Of a DNA stretch of 29,108 nt, positions 28,994-29,108 are shown piece after piece. Below the pieces are notes generated by a model, which was not told where the DNA came from, ran no database searches, and worked only from the letters and a program-made list of their open reading frames with translations. The first letter of the stretch is position 1. Every line of letters starts with the position of its first letter. The translations under genes and the position numbers were made by a program. The stretch comes from an uncultured Candidatus Melainabacteria bacterium (GTDB taxonomy: Bacteria > Cyanobacteriota > Vampirovibrionia > Gastranaerophilales > Gastranaerophilaceae), in NCBI GenBank assembly GCA_946186335.1, contig CAMHMW010000007.1:1-29108 (forward strand), read 5' to 3'.

Positions 28994-29108
28994 TTGCACT
29001 TTTGTCCCAATTTTTGCACTTTTTTGCACCGATATTTAGCCATGCTGAATTTGTTTCAGCATCTATCCCGCTTAGTGTTTGAATTTTAGCGAGTGCAAAT
29101 AAGTGCAA
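28994..29108. repeat. phased TTGCAC motifs and 17-nt inverted repeat at window end
   Basis: TTGCAC occurs at 28994, 29014 and 29024 and, inverted (GTGCAA), at 29093 and 29103. The 17-nt arms at 29014-29030 and 29092-29108 are inverted copies with 15 of 17 matches. Between them lies an 8-bp hairpin ATGCTGAA/TTCAGCAT (29042-29049 and 29055-29062). The stretch 28825-29108 holds no gene I can support. Confidence 0.7.

Overview
The window is AT-rich chromosomal DNA of a bacterium with an outer membrane. It carries lpxA for lipid A, a TonB-like protein, signal peptides and an FlhB-type export protein. Several traits point to the non-photosynthetic sister group of Cyanobacteria (Vampirovibrionia/Melainabacteria, probably gut Gastranaerophilales). 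The ATP synthase beta and epsilon genes form their own unit, as in the cyanobacterial atp2 operon. A large protein starts with a region resembling the cyanobacterial DUF1822 family. Several small proteins share a short N-terminal V-x-F-[GT] motif. The taxonomic placement is inference; no rRNA gene is present.

Layout. 1-2530 (+): a GlcF-like Fe-S protein, a small SprA-type HExxH protein, and lpxA with its own promoter and terminator. 2560-3440 (-): a uridine-kinase-like protein. 3500-8230 (+): atpD-atpC-metF, then deoC and a DUF3137-like membrane protein. 8300-10835 (+): a small membrane protein, then flhB and a sigma-28-like sigma factor. 10900-13015 (-): a degenerate PAS/histidine-kinase-like gene followed after 1 nt by a MalK/UgpC-type ABC ATPase. 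13190-16935: small lineage-specific genes, aroQ (-) with a leaderless promoter, a possible leader RNA with terminator, and a membrane-anchored protein. 16970-19230 (-): cysE, a two-gene phage tail-fibre-like unit, and a single-pass membrane protein. 19396-26425 (+): a 1144-residue acidic TonB-like protein, then a sigma factor and a triple-zinc-ribbon/ATPase/helical-repeat protein. 26430-28401 (-): a CDP-glycerol glycerophosphotransferase-like enzyme, a 46-residue membrane microprotein, and a small exported protein. 28402-29108: a repeat-rich region around tRNA-Leu(CAG).

How the genes fit together. Housekeeping functions (ATP synthase, folate C1, shikimate, cysteine, lipid A, deoxyribose phosphate) sit in short transcription units separated by hairpin terminators. 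Two sigma factors, a probable pseudo-histidine kinase and a signalling-type ATPase make the window rich in regulators. The most unusual items are the degenerate kinase coupled to an ABC ATPase, the sigma/zinc-ribbon ATPase pair, the giant TonB-like protein, three probable leaderless genes with the same promoter-to-ATG spacing, and the phased TTGCAC repeats at the right edge.
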